DNA of 64,000 bases from Rhinopomastus cyanomelas (lineage: Eukaryota; Chordata; Aves; Bucerotiformes; Rhinopomastidae). The DNA is taken from the NCBI GenBank assembly GCA_013400115.1, contig VXBP01003601.1:272160-336159 (forward strand). The letters are read 5' to 3'. How positions within the stretch are numbered: the first letter of the stretch is position 1; the number at the start of each line of letters is the position of its first letter. Shown one piece after another: positions 21,718 to 32,888 of the stretch. The position numbers were made by a program, and so were the translations under genes. The notes beneath the pieces are model-generated. The model was not told the origin of the DNA. It did no database searches and worked only from the letters and a program-made list of their open reading frames with translations.

Positions 21718-22018
21718 ACAGGAGGATGGAGCCAGGCTCTGCTCAGGGGCACCCAGTGATAGGACAAGAGGCAATGGGTGTCAGCTGGGACAGAGGTTCC
21801 ATATAAATACCAGAAGGAACTTGTTCATGGTGAGGGTGACAGAGCCCTGGCAGGGGCTGCCCATGGGGGTTGCGGAGTCTCCTTCTCTGGAGATGTTTAA
21901 AACTGGCCCAGACATGTTCCTGTGAGACTTGGTCTAGGTGATTCTGCTGTGGCAGGGGGATTGGACTGGATGATCTTTCGAGGTCCCTTCCAATCCCTAA
22001 TGTTCTGTGATTCTGTGA
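21718..22018 (+). mobile_element. CR1 type A, ~300 bp
   Basis: Sense copy beginning ACAGGAGGATGGAGCCAGG, ending TAATGTTCTGTGATTCTGTG. One 3' unit. Small deletion at 21796 removes a few ORF2 codons (ACAGAGGTTCC). Confidence 0.92.
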
Positions 22019-22709
22019 CCCCAAAACTGCTTCCTGAGGTGCTTTGATAGGATGGTGTCGACACAGGCAGCTCTTTGTCCCCGGAAGGCGTTACAGCTTG
22101 TGTTGAGTTCTACTTGCTGTTGGGGTTTCTCCTGTGGGAGGATAATAGGTGTTTCAAAGCCAACAACACATCACAGAAGGCCCTAGTCCCTCCCCGCTCC
22201 TCTCACCCCGGTTTGAAGCTGCGGTGACCTCAGAGAGCACGAGACCAGGCTGTTAATTATTTTTCTAATCTCAGTGAAAGGAGTCCTGTCTGCTCGCTGG
22301 CCCTCCCAACACCAAGGCACTGTTGTGCTGCTTGAAATTGTAAATTATGTCTGTTTAAGAAAATGTCAGTGTTTTTTAAAACAGAATAACAGAGCGGGGA
22401 AAGACTTGGCTGTGCTGTTTGCGGCGCAGGCAGCGGGCAGGCAGCACGAGGCATTCATCGTTAGGGGCTGATTGCAGCTGGCTAATGACTGCTGCACAAT
22501 GCAGCCTCAGTTCTTCGGGGGGTAACACGATAGTCGTTCCTTCGCTGGCCAGCGAGTTTATCTGAGCGACGCCGATGCGCGGGCACTGACGTGTAGAGGA
22601 GCCACCGCCACGGGCTGAGCCTACCAGCCCTCACTAGCTGCTCCCGCTTGTTAGCTGCTAATTGAAGTGACCTTTCTAGTAATAAAAAGAAAAGGATCGT
22701 GATAGAGGG
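22019..22709. promoter_or_regulatory. Single-copy DNA; candidate conserved non-coding element at ~22180-22480
   Basis: No gene. Contains GTTAATTATTTTTCTAATC and GAAATTGTAAATTATGTC, both homeodomain-type motif clusters. Conservation untested. Confidence 0.3.
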
Positions 22710-22876
22710 AATCATAGGATCACAGAATCATTCAGGTTGGAAAAGACCCTTGGGATCAGTGAGTCCAGCCACCAACCCTGCTCTGCAAGTTGAGCCCTAA
22801 AGCAGATCCCCCAACTCCACATGAAGTGTCTTTTAAACTCATCCAGGGATGGGGACTCAACCACCACCCTGGGCAA
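22710..22876 (-). mobile_element. CR1 type B, antisense tail
   Basis: GAATCATAGGATCACAGAATC to CCACCACCCTGGGCA. Confidence 0.9.
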
Positions 22877-22955
22877 AGGATTTCTCTAGCACCTGTTATT
22901 TCGCAGATGGGCATTCCCCAGGAGTTTCTGTGGTTCCAGAACTTCTCTCGCACCT

Positions 22956-23198
22956 TGAGCTGGACCAGAGGAAGTTCCACATCAATGACAGAAGGACCTT
23001 CTTCCCACTGAGGGTGAAGAAGCTCTAGAAGGGGCTGCCAAGGGGGGGTTGTGGAGTCTCCTTCTCTTCAGACACTTAAAACCCACCTGGGCATGTTCCT
23101 GTGTGACTGGATCTAGGTGATGCTGCTGTGGCAGGGGGATGGGACTGGATGATCTTTTGAGGTCCCTTCCAATCCCTAATGTTCTGTGGTTCCATGAT
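22956..23198 (+). mobile_element. CR1 type A, ~240 bp
   Basis: Starts TGAGCTGGACCAGAGG, ends TAATGTTCTGTGGTTCC. One 3' unit. Confidence 0.92.
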
Positions 23199-24094
23199 CA
23201 TGACATGCACAGGAAAATGGAGTAAACATTGGGAATTGATCCCTGTAGTTGCAAGAGCCCCTCTTCGTTGACTTTGATTCCCCCTAAATATCCAGAAGAA
23301 GCGAGAAGAGATGCCCTGACCTTGGAGTGAATCTTTTGTAGAGTCTTGTTTGTTCCCTTGTTTGGAAAAGCTGCTCTGCCTCTCCTCTGCTCCTCAGGGA
23401 GCTGCTGCCTCTCCTCTGTTTTTTCACCAAACATTGAGGTTGGGCTCTGCTCTTCAGTGGTGTCATTTTGGAAGCCCGTAAGTGAGGCTTCAGCCACAAG
23501 AAACTGGAAGAGGTTACATTTATATAGGAGTTTTCTTACTAAATAAGGAGGGAAAAAACCCCTAACAGAGGGCTGTGGACTGGCTCTGTCAGTGTGGGAG
23601 GACCCTGCTCTACGTGAAACTTGTTCACCAACGTTTTTCCCATGAGAATCATAAATTTACCCGTCTGCCATCCAGGTTTCTCGTCAGAGGAACTGTGCAA
23701 ATCTGCTCTTTCAGCCACCATCTCGGTGACTCAATGCTCTGGGCCATCGTAGGTAACGAGCCTGAACTCTGATTGCCCCTTGGCTCTCACTCTTGGCCAC
23801 AGAGCCTTCCCTGGGCACAGAGGAGTTACCTCTAGGGTCTCTTTCTGTAAGCCTGGGTGTTGAAAACTTACAGCTCTTTCAGAAGAGATGAGAAATCTTG
23901 GAGCTTGGTGTGGGAGTGGATAAGAGACCTGATTTTTATAGGGTGGCTACTAATTGTTCTTGGAATCCAGACATCCTTAGAAACCTGAGGTGCAGACTAG
24001 GTCTCCTTAAAGGCAACTGAGAACTGCCCAAGTACTCACCTTAGGCTGGCATCAGTGGGGACAATGAGGAGATACTGATTTCCTAACTCTCACG
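23199..24094. other. Single-copy DNA, nothing recognised
   Basis: No gene or repeat family recognised. Confidence 0.45.
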
Positions 24095-24450
24095 GAATGA
24101 CTGAGGCTGGAGAAGCCCTCTGAGCTCAGCCAGACCAGGCCAGGACCTAACATCACCACAGTGGCCACACCAGGGCACTGAGAGCCACAGCCAGGCTGTC
24201 CTTGAACACCTCCAGGGGTGGGAACTCTGCCAGTGCCCTGGGCAGTCCAGTCCAGGCTCTGATCACTCTTTCCATGAGGAAGAGATTCCTAACATCCAAC
24301 CTCACCCTCCCCTGGCGCAACTTCAGGTCCTGCCCTCTCATCCTGGTGCTAACTGCCTGGTAGAAGAGCCTGACCTCCACCTGACTGCAACTTCCCTTCA
24401 GAGAGTTGGAGAGAGGAAGGTCCTCCCTGAGTCTGCTCTTCTCCAGAACA
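24095..24450 (-). mobile_element. CR1 type C, antisense, ~355 bp
   Basis: ATGACTGAGGCTGGAGAAGC at the tail side, then CTAACATCACCACAGTGGCC and CTGCCTGGTAGAAGAGCC; ends at GTCTGCTCTTCTCCAG. Reference copy for type C. The ATTCTGTG end is degraded to CGGAATGACTG. Confidence 0.9.
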
Positions 24451-24604
24451 TACTCATCTCTGCAATCAGGCTGCTAACGTTCGGTTCACAGGTGAGTGGG
24501 AAGTTCTATGTTCTTCTTTTAGACTGCCAGACAGATTTCTAGGAATCACAGTGGAGACCACCAGACCTCCCTGAAATCATGGCTTTTGGACATGGACACA
24601 GACA

Positions 24605-24765
24605 CAGATCATCAGGCATTGGAGGGGACCTCATGAGGTAGGTGCTCCAATCCCTTTGTGATCCTCACAGCCCTCCGTTGGACAGATCCCTGTCCCTCTG
24701 GTACCAGGGAGCCCAGAATACTCCACGTGTGGTCTCAATAAGGCAGAGCAGAGGGAGAGGAGACA
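24605..24765 (-). mobile_element. Mosaic old CR1 fragment
   Basis: A tail-like start (ACAGATCATCAGGCATTGG) leads at ~24660 into a more upstream part (CAGCCCTCCGTTGGACAG, ACTCCACGTGTGGTC). The middle is deleted. Confidence 0.7.
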
Positions 24766-25302
24766 TAGTGCAAAACAAGGGGAAATGCTTTTTTCTCTGG
24801 CTAGGAGCCTCCATCTAATTTCAGCTGCAGTCTGCAGAGGCTGGGGAGTGGGAATCGCCTCTCCCCCAAAACACGATCTGACCCAGACTGGACCAAGTGG
24901 CTCTTTGCTGCTGAATTTCCTGGCGTGCAGCTAAAGCCTGATAATCTTGGCTCCCAACGAAGCCAAAGCTCTTTAACTTGTTCTACTTTACTAGGTCATA
25001 TTAACAAATCGAAACAGCGAACCAACCCCAACCAACAAACCCAACTAACCAGCTCGCTGCACCTTGCTCTTCGAGCAGGACTCTGCTGGGTCATTCACAG
25101 CCCTGATGCTGAGTCAAAAGGGCTTTTAATGTCACGAGAGCAGACGGTGCTTCTGGGTCTCTACTGAACCAATGTTTGGATGTGGAGTTCAAGCTGAAAA
25201 AGGCAAAAATGAGGTGGTTTTTGTCTTTGTTTGCATAAGGTAAGGCTGATATTTTGGGGGGAGTCCCGTTTGAGCAGGTTTATCTAGTTGCAGAGCAATA
25301 CG
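24766..25302. other. Single-copy DNA, nothing recognised
   Basis: No supported gene. An AAC-rich stretch lies near 25010-25055. Confidence 0.45.
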
Positions 25303-26005
25303 TAGAACATGAGGGATTGGAAGGGACCTTCAAAAGTCATCCAGTCCAATCCCTCTAACACAGCAGGATCTGCTAAATCCAGTCACACAGGAACATGGCC
25401 AGGAGGGTTTTAAACATCTCCAGAGAAAGACTCCACAACCCTCTTGGGCAGCCCCTTCCAGGGCTCTGGCACCCTCCCTAGGAAGAAGGTCCTTCTCACA
25501 CTGATGTGGAACCTCCTCTGCTCCAGCTCACACCCACTGCCCCTTGTCCTGTCACTGGGTGCCCCTGAGCAGAGCCTGGCTCCATCCTCCTCACACCCAC
25601 TCTTCACACATTTATCAATATTAATGGGGTCACCCCTTAGTCTCCTCCTCCAAGTTCAAGAGTCCCAGCTCCCTCAGCCTTTCCTCATCAGGGAGATGCT
25701 CCCCTCCCTTCATCATCTCTGTGGCTCTGTGCTGGGCTCTCTCCAGCAGCTCTGTGTCTTCCTGCAACTGAGGGGGTGAGATGTGGTCTCACCAGGGCAG
25801 AAGAACCTCTCTTGATCTACTAACCACCCTGCTTCTGATCCACCCCAGGACTGCTGTCTCCTGGCCATCCTGCTGGCCACCAGGACCCCCAAGTCCCTTT
25901 CTCCTCCACTGCTTTCCAACAGATCATTCCCAAACCTATCCTGGTACCTGGGGTTGTTCTTGCCCAGGTGCAAAAGTCTACATGAAGTTGACCTTACTGT
26001 GCAGT
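25303..26005 (-). mobile_element. CR1 type A, antisense, reaching furthest 5' (~700 bp)
   Basis: From AGAACATGAGGGATTGG to GTCTACATGAAGTTGACC. The 25850-26005 part (TCCTCCACTGCTTTCCAAC, GTACCTGGGGTTGTTC) lies further upstream in ORF2 than any other type A copy here. Indels break the frame near 25420, 25640 and 25770. No reverse transcriptase catalytic motif. Confidence 0.88.
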
Positions 26006-26515
26006 GTGGGTCCTTACTGAGGGTCTGTGATGCGTGAGGTGCTCGTGTTAGTAACCCCACTCTGCTAAACAGCTTCTGCCTTCCCTCCCTGAGAGGAGTT
26101 TATTGACAGGAAAGCCCTGATACTGCTCAGGGTCTGTGTCTGAGCATCATCCCTGCCTCCCCACGCTCACACACGTGTGTGCAGGCACAGAGCCTTCAGT
26201 AGGATCCCCAACAAGTTAAAGGTTGTGTTCATTTTACAGGCATATTTATACTTCTTCTCACGTACAAGCAAGTCACCTTGAACTCATATTTGTAATTCTC
26301 TAAGTAAATCTGAAGATGATTGCTGAGACTACAGGCTCCTCACACATTTAGGGTTCTCTTTAGGCACCCCATCTTACTTCTGCACCTTGTAGCTGCCCTC
26401 TTCAAACTGTGCTGGCTGAACCAGAAGAGCTAAAACAGATTTCTCAGCACAGAATAGGAGCATCTTCTAAAAACAAAGAGGAAAAGGGGGGAAATTGAAG
26501 TAAGAGAGCTGTTGT
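26006..26515. other. Single-copy DNA, nothing recognised
   Basis: No gene or repeat recognised. Confidence 0.45.
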
Positions 26516-26995
26516 CCCTCAGTTCAAGAGGGATGTGGAGCTGCTGGAGGGAGTCCAGCGTAGAGCAACAAGGATGCTGAAGAAAATTCCTCCCTGATGA
26601 GGAGAGGGTGAGGGAGCTGGGTCTCTGGAACTTAGAGGAGACGGAGGGGTGAGACCTCATTAAGGTCTATAAATGTGTGAAGAGTGGGTATCAGGAGGAT
26701 GGAGCCAGGCTCCTATCAGTGTCATCTAGTGATATGACGAGGGGCAATGGGTAAGGAAGAGGAGCTGGAACAGAGGAGGTTCCATATAAATATCAGAAGG
26801 AACTTCTTCCCAGTGAGGGTGATGGCGCACTGGAAGGGGCTGCCCAGGGGGGTTGTGGAGTCTCCTCCTCTGGAGATGTTTAAGACCTGCCTGGATGTGT
26901 TCCTGTGTGACTTGGTCTAGGTGGTCCTGCTAGGTCAGGGGGATTGGACTGGATGATCTTTGGAGATCTCCAATCCCTAATGTTTCTATGATTCT
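26516..26995 (+). mobile_element. CR1 type A, ~480 bp
   Basis: Sense copy from CCCTCAGTTCAAGAGGG to TGTTTCTATGATTC with one 3' unit. ORF2 wording is shifted by indels at 26580 and 26640. Confidence 0.92.
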
Positions 26996-27172
26996 TTTTG
27001 TTGTTCTGCTGCCCATCACTTCGGGTCTGTCTCTCACTGCTGTCCAGGAGGACACTCAGGTCTTCCATTTCAGACACGGAAAGGAAATAGCTCATATTCC
27101 AACAGCCAGCTTTTAGCTCCTCGTCCCTGCTCTACCCTCACTCTGTTGCCTCTGCTGTTGGGCAAAATCATT

Positions 27173-27241
27173 TCACAGAATCACAGGGATTGGAAGGGAC
27201 CTGGAAAGATCATCTGGTCCAGTCCCCTGCCAGAGCAGGAC
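27173..27241 (-). mobile_element. CR1 type A tail, antisense, ~70 bp
   Basis: TTCACAGAATCACAGGG to GCCAGAGCAGGACA. Less than one full 3' unit. Confidence 0.85.
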
Positions 27242-27649
27242 ATTGTGTGTGGTGGAGTGAGCCAGTTCCACGTTCGTCATCCTGCTGCTCCGTCCCCATG
27301 TTCTTCAAGTCTGTCCTCTAATAACAGTACCTGGGCTCAGACAGCCGGGCGATTGCCAGCTTCATTCCTCAGACAAAGTACTGGGCTTTGTCTGCCCTGA
27401 GAGCGGCATTTCCGAGGCAGCCTAAGAGGGTTAGGCAGCTGAGTCCCACTGACATTCGACCGGCAGCTCCTCTGCCATGAAAAATTGAAGTAACTTAGGA
27501 AAAAACATGATTTTTTTAAACCTTACAACATGTGGACATTTCAAGGGGGGGAAAAAGTCCTTGAGAGGCAAATTCTGATTTAAATTCTTGAGTGAAGTCA
27601 TTGAAAACTGTTGAGGGTGTTATTTTGAGTATGGACAGCCACACACACT
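27242..27649. other. Single-copy DNA, nothing recognised
   Basis: No supported gene. Confidence 0.4.
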
Positions 27650-27935
27650 GTCTCCTTCTCTGGAGACATTTAAAACCCACCTGGACAAGTTCCTGTGTGA
27701 CTGGATCTAGGGGATCCTGCTGTGGGAGAGGGGTTGGACTGGCTGAGCTTTTGAGGTCCCTTCTAATCCCTAATGATTGGATCCAGGGGGATCCTGCTGT
27801 TGCAGGGGTATGGGACTGGCTGATCATTTGAGGTCCCTTCCAATCTCTAATAACTGGATCTGGGGGATCCTGCTGTGGCAGGGGGACTGGACTGGATGCT
27901 CTTTGGAGGTCCCTTCCAAACCCTAATGTTCTGTG
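27650..27935 (+). mobile_element. CR1 type A with three tandem 3' units, truncated at the TCTCC hairpin
   Basis: Starts exactly at GTCTCCTTCTCTGGAG. Units begin at 27700, 27776 and 27853 (76 and 77 bp apart). Ends CCCTAATGTTCTGTG. Confidence 0.92.
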
Positions 27936-28704
27936 CAAAGGGACAAACAGGACACCAGGGCTGTGGAGAAGGTTCAAAGGTAGCCATTGCATAAAGGGCA
28001 ACGACAGTCTGTTCCTCCTCCCTTTTCTCTCCAGTAACAACCCTCCTTCTAGTAGCTGCCGGAGGCTCTCCGAGAGGTTCCATAGGAAAAAGAGAAGCAG
28101 CACAGTAAACACTGCAACGGATTATTCCTCCCCCCTCCCTCCCTCTGTCTGTCTGTCTGGTAGTCGACCCTGTAAAGAGCTCAGGGGGATCACCGGTGGC
28201 AGTCAGGGCTGTTTTTGCAGAGCAGGGTTGGGATAACTAACTAGCAGTGGGCTGAAGCCGGGTGATCAGATGCTCCCAGCGTGCACATGTGTTTGTGGTT
28301 TGCTTTTATTTTTCAAGATGCATTGGCCTCGGCTCTAGGGGTGGAAAGTGCAGGAGGAATTTTAATTGCCCCTCCTTCTCAAAAATCACATTCTTGAGCG
28401 GACCTGGCTTGCTGGGGAGATTAATTTAATGTAGAGGCATAAAAAACAAAGCACGGGGCTTCCAAAGTTCGCCTCTGGAATATGCTTGGCAAGCAGATTG
28501 CACCTCTTTTCATTCTTTCCAGGTTAGCATCCCACTGCTGCCCCAGCAATCCCACCACAGCTGAGGAAAGCTAAAGCCTTGAAATGGGGCATAAGGCCAG
28601 CGAGGAGTGTTTAGCCACTGGCCCAGACAGGAGGCGCTGAGAAGTCTTGTAGGAGCGTTGGAGAGGGCTCATGGGGTAGGTAGGACTCGTGCTCTTCTTC
28701 ATAG
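27936..28704. other. Single-copy DNA with a (CTGT)n run
   Basis: No gene. A (CTGT)4 microsatellite is at about 28144-28159 after a CCCT-rich run. 28330-28460 is AT-richer. Confidence 0.45.
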
Positions 28705-29171
28705 TGGGACCCTCACTTCAAGAAACAGATTGAGGGGCTGGAGCTGGTCCAGAGGAGCAACAAGGCTGGGGAAGGGACCAGAGGGAGAAGCTGAGGGACC
28801 TGGGGATGTTTAGCCTGGAGAAGAGGAGACTCGGGCGGACCTTCTGCCTCTCTCCAGCTCCCTGAAGGGAGGATGTAGTCAGGTGGGGGTCAGGCTCTTC
28901 TATCAGGCAACCAGGACCAGAGGGCAGGGCCTGAAGCTGCACCAGAGGAGGGTTAGGTTGGATGTTAGGAATCTCTTCCTCATGGAAAGGGTGATCAGAG
29001 CCTGGACTGGACTGCCCAGGGCAGTGGCAGAGTCCCCACCCCTGGAGGGGGTTAAAGGGCGGCCTGTCTGTGGCTCTCAGTGCCCTGGAGTGGCCACTGT
29101 GGTGATGTTAGGTCCTGGTCTGGTCTGGCTGAGCTCAGAGGGCTTCTCCAGCCTCAATAATTCTGTGATCT
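28705..29171 (+). mobile_element. CR1 type C, sense, ~470 bp, complete 3' end
   Basis: TGGGACCCTCACTTCAAG to CAGCCTCAATAATTCTGTGATC. Best type C copy. ORF2 C-terminal reading (VRLFYQATRTRGQGLKLHQ) is open at 28883-29173. Confidence 0.9.
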
Positions 29172-30422
29172 GATGGTGATGAGAAGCAAAGGGGCTGGTT
29201 CTTCCCCATTTCCCTTGCACATGGCTGCAGATCCCAGGGGACTGGGACTGAGATGGCTGGTGAGGTGGTGATGCAGGGCTGGAAAGAGAAAGACTTGTCC
29301 TCCTGGCACTCAGGACACCTCACTGCACTCAGCAGCATTTTTACAGAACAGTAGGAATTGGAAGGGACCTGGAAAGATCTTTCTCCTGCTGCAGGTTCCA
29401 ACCACCTCTATACCCGTTGGGTCTGTTTCCACAAGGATCTCAATGAACACTGTCTCGACATCACGAGCCTGATGTAAAGAGAAAGCAAAGAGGCACTGGC
29501 ACAGATCCTAACACTGTGCAGTTAAGGGTTGGTGCCAGCCAGCAGCAGCAGCAGCAGGGGAAGCCCATGGACCTCGTGAAGGCAGAGAGAAACCCCGCTT
29601 GGAAAGAGATTGCCTGGGTCTCGCTTGTTGGGAATCTCTCAAAGAGCTGAGCTGGTAGAAGGGGAATTTTACCAGCCCCGGCAGCCAAGCGAGCAGTCAG
29701 CTGCTGCCAGTCCCTTTCTGGAGCAGTGACAGCTGGGTGCTGGGGAAGGATCCAAGCCCAGCTCGCTGTGCTGCGGAGAAGCAGCTCCCTGGCTGCTGTG
29801 GGGTTAAGAGGCTGCAGGGAAGGAAAGAAGCAGGAGCAGAGAGAGAGAGAGAAGCTCTCCAGCAATGGCTGAGGAGAGTCTGTGAGCTCTGTGTTCCTCC
29901 AGTGGGCTGATCTGTCTGTGCACCTTTACCTGGAGCCAAACACCTGGCAGGCACCACCGTGGAGCTGCTGCACATAATGGCCAGGCTGTGTCTGCCAGGT
30001 GTTTCGGTTTAGAGCTGCTCCCAGTTCCCAGTCCAGATTTGTTTGAAGGGATTATGAACAGTTGTTCCACATGGAGAGAGAAAACACTGTGCAGAAGCAC
30101 AGAGACTGCCCTTGATGTTCTCATCACCTCGCCGGCCCACCACGTACTCCCATGCAAATCACCCAGGCAGATGTGGGCAACGCTGACCTCTTTGTCCCGT
30201 GCCAGCACCTGCCACCGAGCTGCTGGAGGACTCTCTGCCCTCTCTAGGTGCTGCTGGACAGGCTGCCTGCACGCTGAGACCTGTTTCTACGTCCCTGTAG
30301 TTGAAGGTGAAGACATGACCCTTCCTCGTGCATCCTAGCCTGGTCCTCTGCTCCTCTCCCACATGAGCAGGTACGTCCTTCTGTTGCATCCTCCACCAGC
30401 TGGCAAACCTGGCCAAGCTTTG
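29172..30422. other. Long single-copy block with a (CAG)n run
   Basis: No recognised gene. (CAG)5-6 lies at about 29540-29557. A 42-bp type A tail scrap lies at 29341-29382. Long overlapping ORFs at 29461-30492 show no family likeness. Confidence 0.45.
29341..29382 (-). mobile_element. Ultra-short CR1 type A tail, ~42 bp
   Basis: TTACAGAACAGTAGGAATTGG and GGGACCTGGAAAGATC only. Similar in size to the scraps at 6640 and 40011, but in single-copy DNA. Confidence 0.7.
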
Positions 30423-30726
30423 TCACAGAATCACAGGGCATTAGGGATGGGAAGGGACGTCGAAAGATCATCCAGTCCAACCCCTCTGCCACAGCAGGAT
30501 CCCCTAGATCCAGTCACACAGAAACATGTCCAGGTGGGTTTTAAATATCTCCAGAGAAGGAGACTCCACCACCCTCATGGGCAGCCCCTGCCAGGGCTCT
30601 GGCACCCTCACTGTGAAGGTCCTTTTGATATTTATATGGAACCTCCTCTATTCCAGCTCACACCCATTTCCCCTTGTTCTATCACTAGATGACACTGAGC
30701 AGAGCCTGGCTCCATCCTCCTGACAC
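30423..30726 (-). mobile_element. CR1 type A, antisense, ~300 bp
   Basis: TCACAGAATCACAGGGC to GGCTCCATCCTCCTGACAC. One 3' unit. Confidence 0.92.
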
Positions 30727-31230
30727 ATTTCTTGTGCTTCCACTCAGCTGGAGCCGTAGAAACAGAACGAGCGATGAGATCTAGCCAATCTCATTTATCT
30801 GGATGGATATACAAGCAATAACATTTGGAAACCTGAAGCTGAAACACTTGTGACTCAGAGTTAAATTTCAGCTCAATACAGAGAGATTTATTGCTGTTGT
30901 TGCTGTTGTTATTTGCATTTCAGGTGGCTCTACCCAGTATCTCCATTCATCTGGGCAGACATTTACAAATACCTTGTGCTGGGTGCTGTACAAACACATA
31001 TCAGAGTGTTCCCACCCCAGGTAGCTCCCATAAATCTCACTGAGCTAATTCATTCAGAAAACTTTCTGAAGCCTTTATGAAGAAAAATGCTGCTGCTGGT
31101 GTAGGGTCGATAATTTTCCAGCACCTGATGATGAGGATAGAACTTGTGCTGTTTTAGGAAGCAGGGAAGATATTAGCGTTAAAAATAATATTTTCTTCTT
31201 TTTAATCTCTTTTCATGTCTTTGTTTTTTT
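30727..31230. other. Single-copy DNA with a TTG/CTG-rich tract
   Basis: A short TTG-CTG-TTG repeat lies at about 30893-30911. No gene seen. Confidence 0.45.
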
Positions 31231-31568
31231 TCACAGAATGACAGCACATCAGGGGTTGGAAGGAACCTCAGAAGATCATCCAGTTCAATCCCCTTGCCAC
31301 AGCAGGATCCCCTAGATCCAGTCGCACAGGAACATGGCCAGGTGGGTTTGAAATGTCTGCAGAGAAGGAGACTCCACAACCCCCCTGGGCAGCCTTTTCC
31401 AGGGCTCTGTAACCCTTATGGTGAAGAAGGCCCTTCTAATACTCATATGGAACCTCCTCTGTTCCAGTTCAGACCCATTGCCCCTTGTCCTATCATTGGG
31501 TGCCCCTGGGCAGACCGTGGCTCCATCCTCCTGACACCCACCCTTCACGTATTTATATCACATTAGTG
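31231..31568 (-). mobile_element. CR1 type A, antisense, ~340 bp
   Basis: TCACAGAATGACAGCAC to ATATCACATTAGTGAC. Minus-strand reading 31312-31548 is open for 78 codons with the ORF2 C-terminal pattern (GGCQEDGATVCPGAPNDRTR). One 3' unit. The inserted end abuts an 8-T run. Confidence 0.92.
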
Positions 31569-31710
31569 ACATCTTTAATTAGAAACGACCCTCAGTCATT
31601 TCTGACAGTCCATTTCTATTAAACCTGTGTCATCTTCTCCATCAACACTCACCCCTCTGACCAGCATTTTCTCTTACTCTACTGATTTTCTGTTCTTTTG
31701 TTCTCAGAGA

Positions 31711-32077
31711 GGCCAGCACAGAGCAACAATGATGATGGAGGGGAGCATCTCCCTGATGAGGAAAGGCTGGGGGAGCTGGGAAAAAAGGAGACTGAGGGGT
31801 GACCCCATGGATGTTGATCAATATGCAAAGGGTGGGTGTCAGGAGGATGGAGCCAGGCTCTGCTCAGGGGGTTGTGGAGTCTCCTTCTCCAGAGACTTTT
31901 CAAACCCACCTGGCCGTGTTCTCTGCAACTGGATCTAGGGCATCCTGCTGTGTCAGGGGGATTAGACTGGATGGTCTTTTGAGGTCACTTCTAATCCCTA
32001 ATGACTGGGGATCCTGCTGTTGGCAGGGGGCTGGACTAGATGATCTTTCGAGGTCCCTTTCAGTCCCTAACGTTCAG
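31711..32077 (+). mobile_element. CR1 type A with internal deletion and two 3' units
   Basis: GGCCAGCACAGAGCAAC to CCCTAACGTTCAG. At about 31868 GCTCAGGGG joins GGTTGTGGAGTC, deleting ~140 bp between two CAGGGG-type repeats. Second unit starts near 32003. Confidence 0.9.
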
Positions 32078-32888
32078 TTTTCCTTGACTGTGAGTCAACA
32101 GCACTTGAAGAACTCGGAGCAAACTCTGCCTTTACCAGCCAATAGCTGCATCCAGCGACATGAAAGGCCCGACCTTCTGAACAGCTCAGTCAGTAGTGGC
32201 CAAACCCATCTACATGCCATGAAAGCACTGAATAACAACGAGGTGTGATGCTTTGTTGTTGTGAGCAAGGGGCCAACCCGATTGACTCAGCTCTACCTGA
32301 AACAAAGCAGATGGCCAGCCCTGAAGCGGGCCAGCCCTGGGCTCATTGTTGCCCGCACAATGCCAGGTGATGTCCCCGAAAGCCAATGCCAAGTCGCATT
32401 CTTCAAAGCTAATTGTCCTCAAAGCTCCCCAGGAAATTTGTGAACAATTGCTGCTTTGTGGAGGGGAACATCTAGGGATTCCTGACCTCTGCTGCTCAGC
32501 CTTGTCTCGTGAAGAGCCCTGTCGAAGCAGAGGAAACTGCCCGCTGCTGCCGGGTGCCCAGGCAGGGAATCACAACGCACGGCTCTGCCAGGGCTTAATG
32601 CACCGGTGAGGTTGGAAAAGCCTTCAGCCCATCCCCTCTGAAGTCCTCATCAGCTTTTCTTCTGCTTTGAGACCTGGCTGATTCAAAAGAGATGTCTTTC
32701 TAATCGCTCTTTTCTCTTTGAATGCTTTAGTAGGGTCTGTCATCTCTCTTCTTTGTTATCCCCTGGCTGTTCAGGCTGCCCTGGAGCAGCAAACAGAAAC
32801 CACCCTGACACACGTGGGGGTTTTTTTCACTCCAGGAGAATGTTACAAAAAAGAAAGAAAAACAAAGGCAAATTCTCTAACAGTCTCT
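32078..32888. other. Single-copy DNA, nothing recognised
   Basis: No supported gene or repeat. Confidence 0.45.

Noticed and set aside
27516..28112. 198-codon minus-strand ORF
   Set aside because: Most of it is antisense translation of the three-module CR1 tail at 27650-27935.
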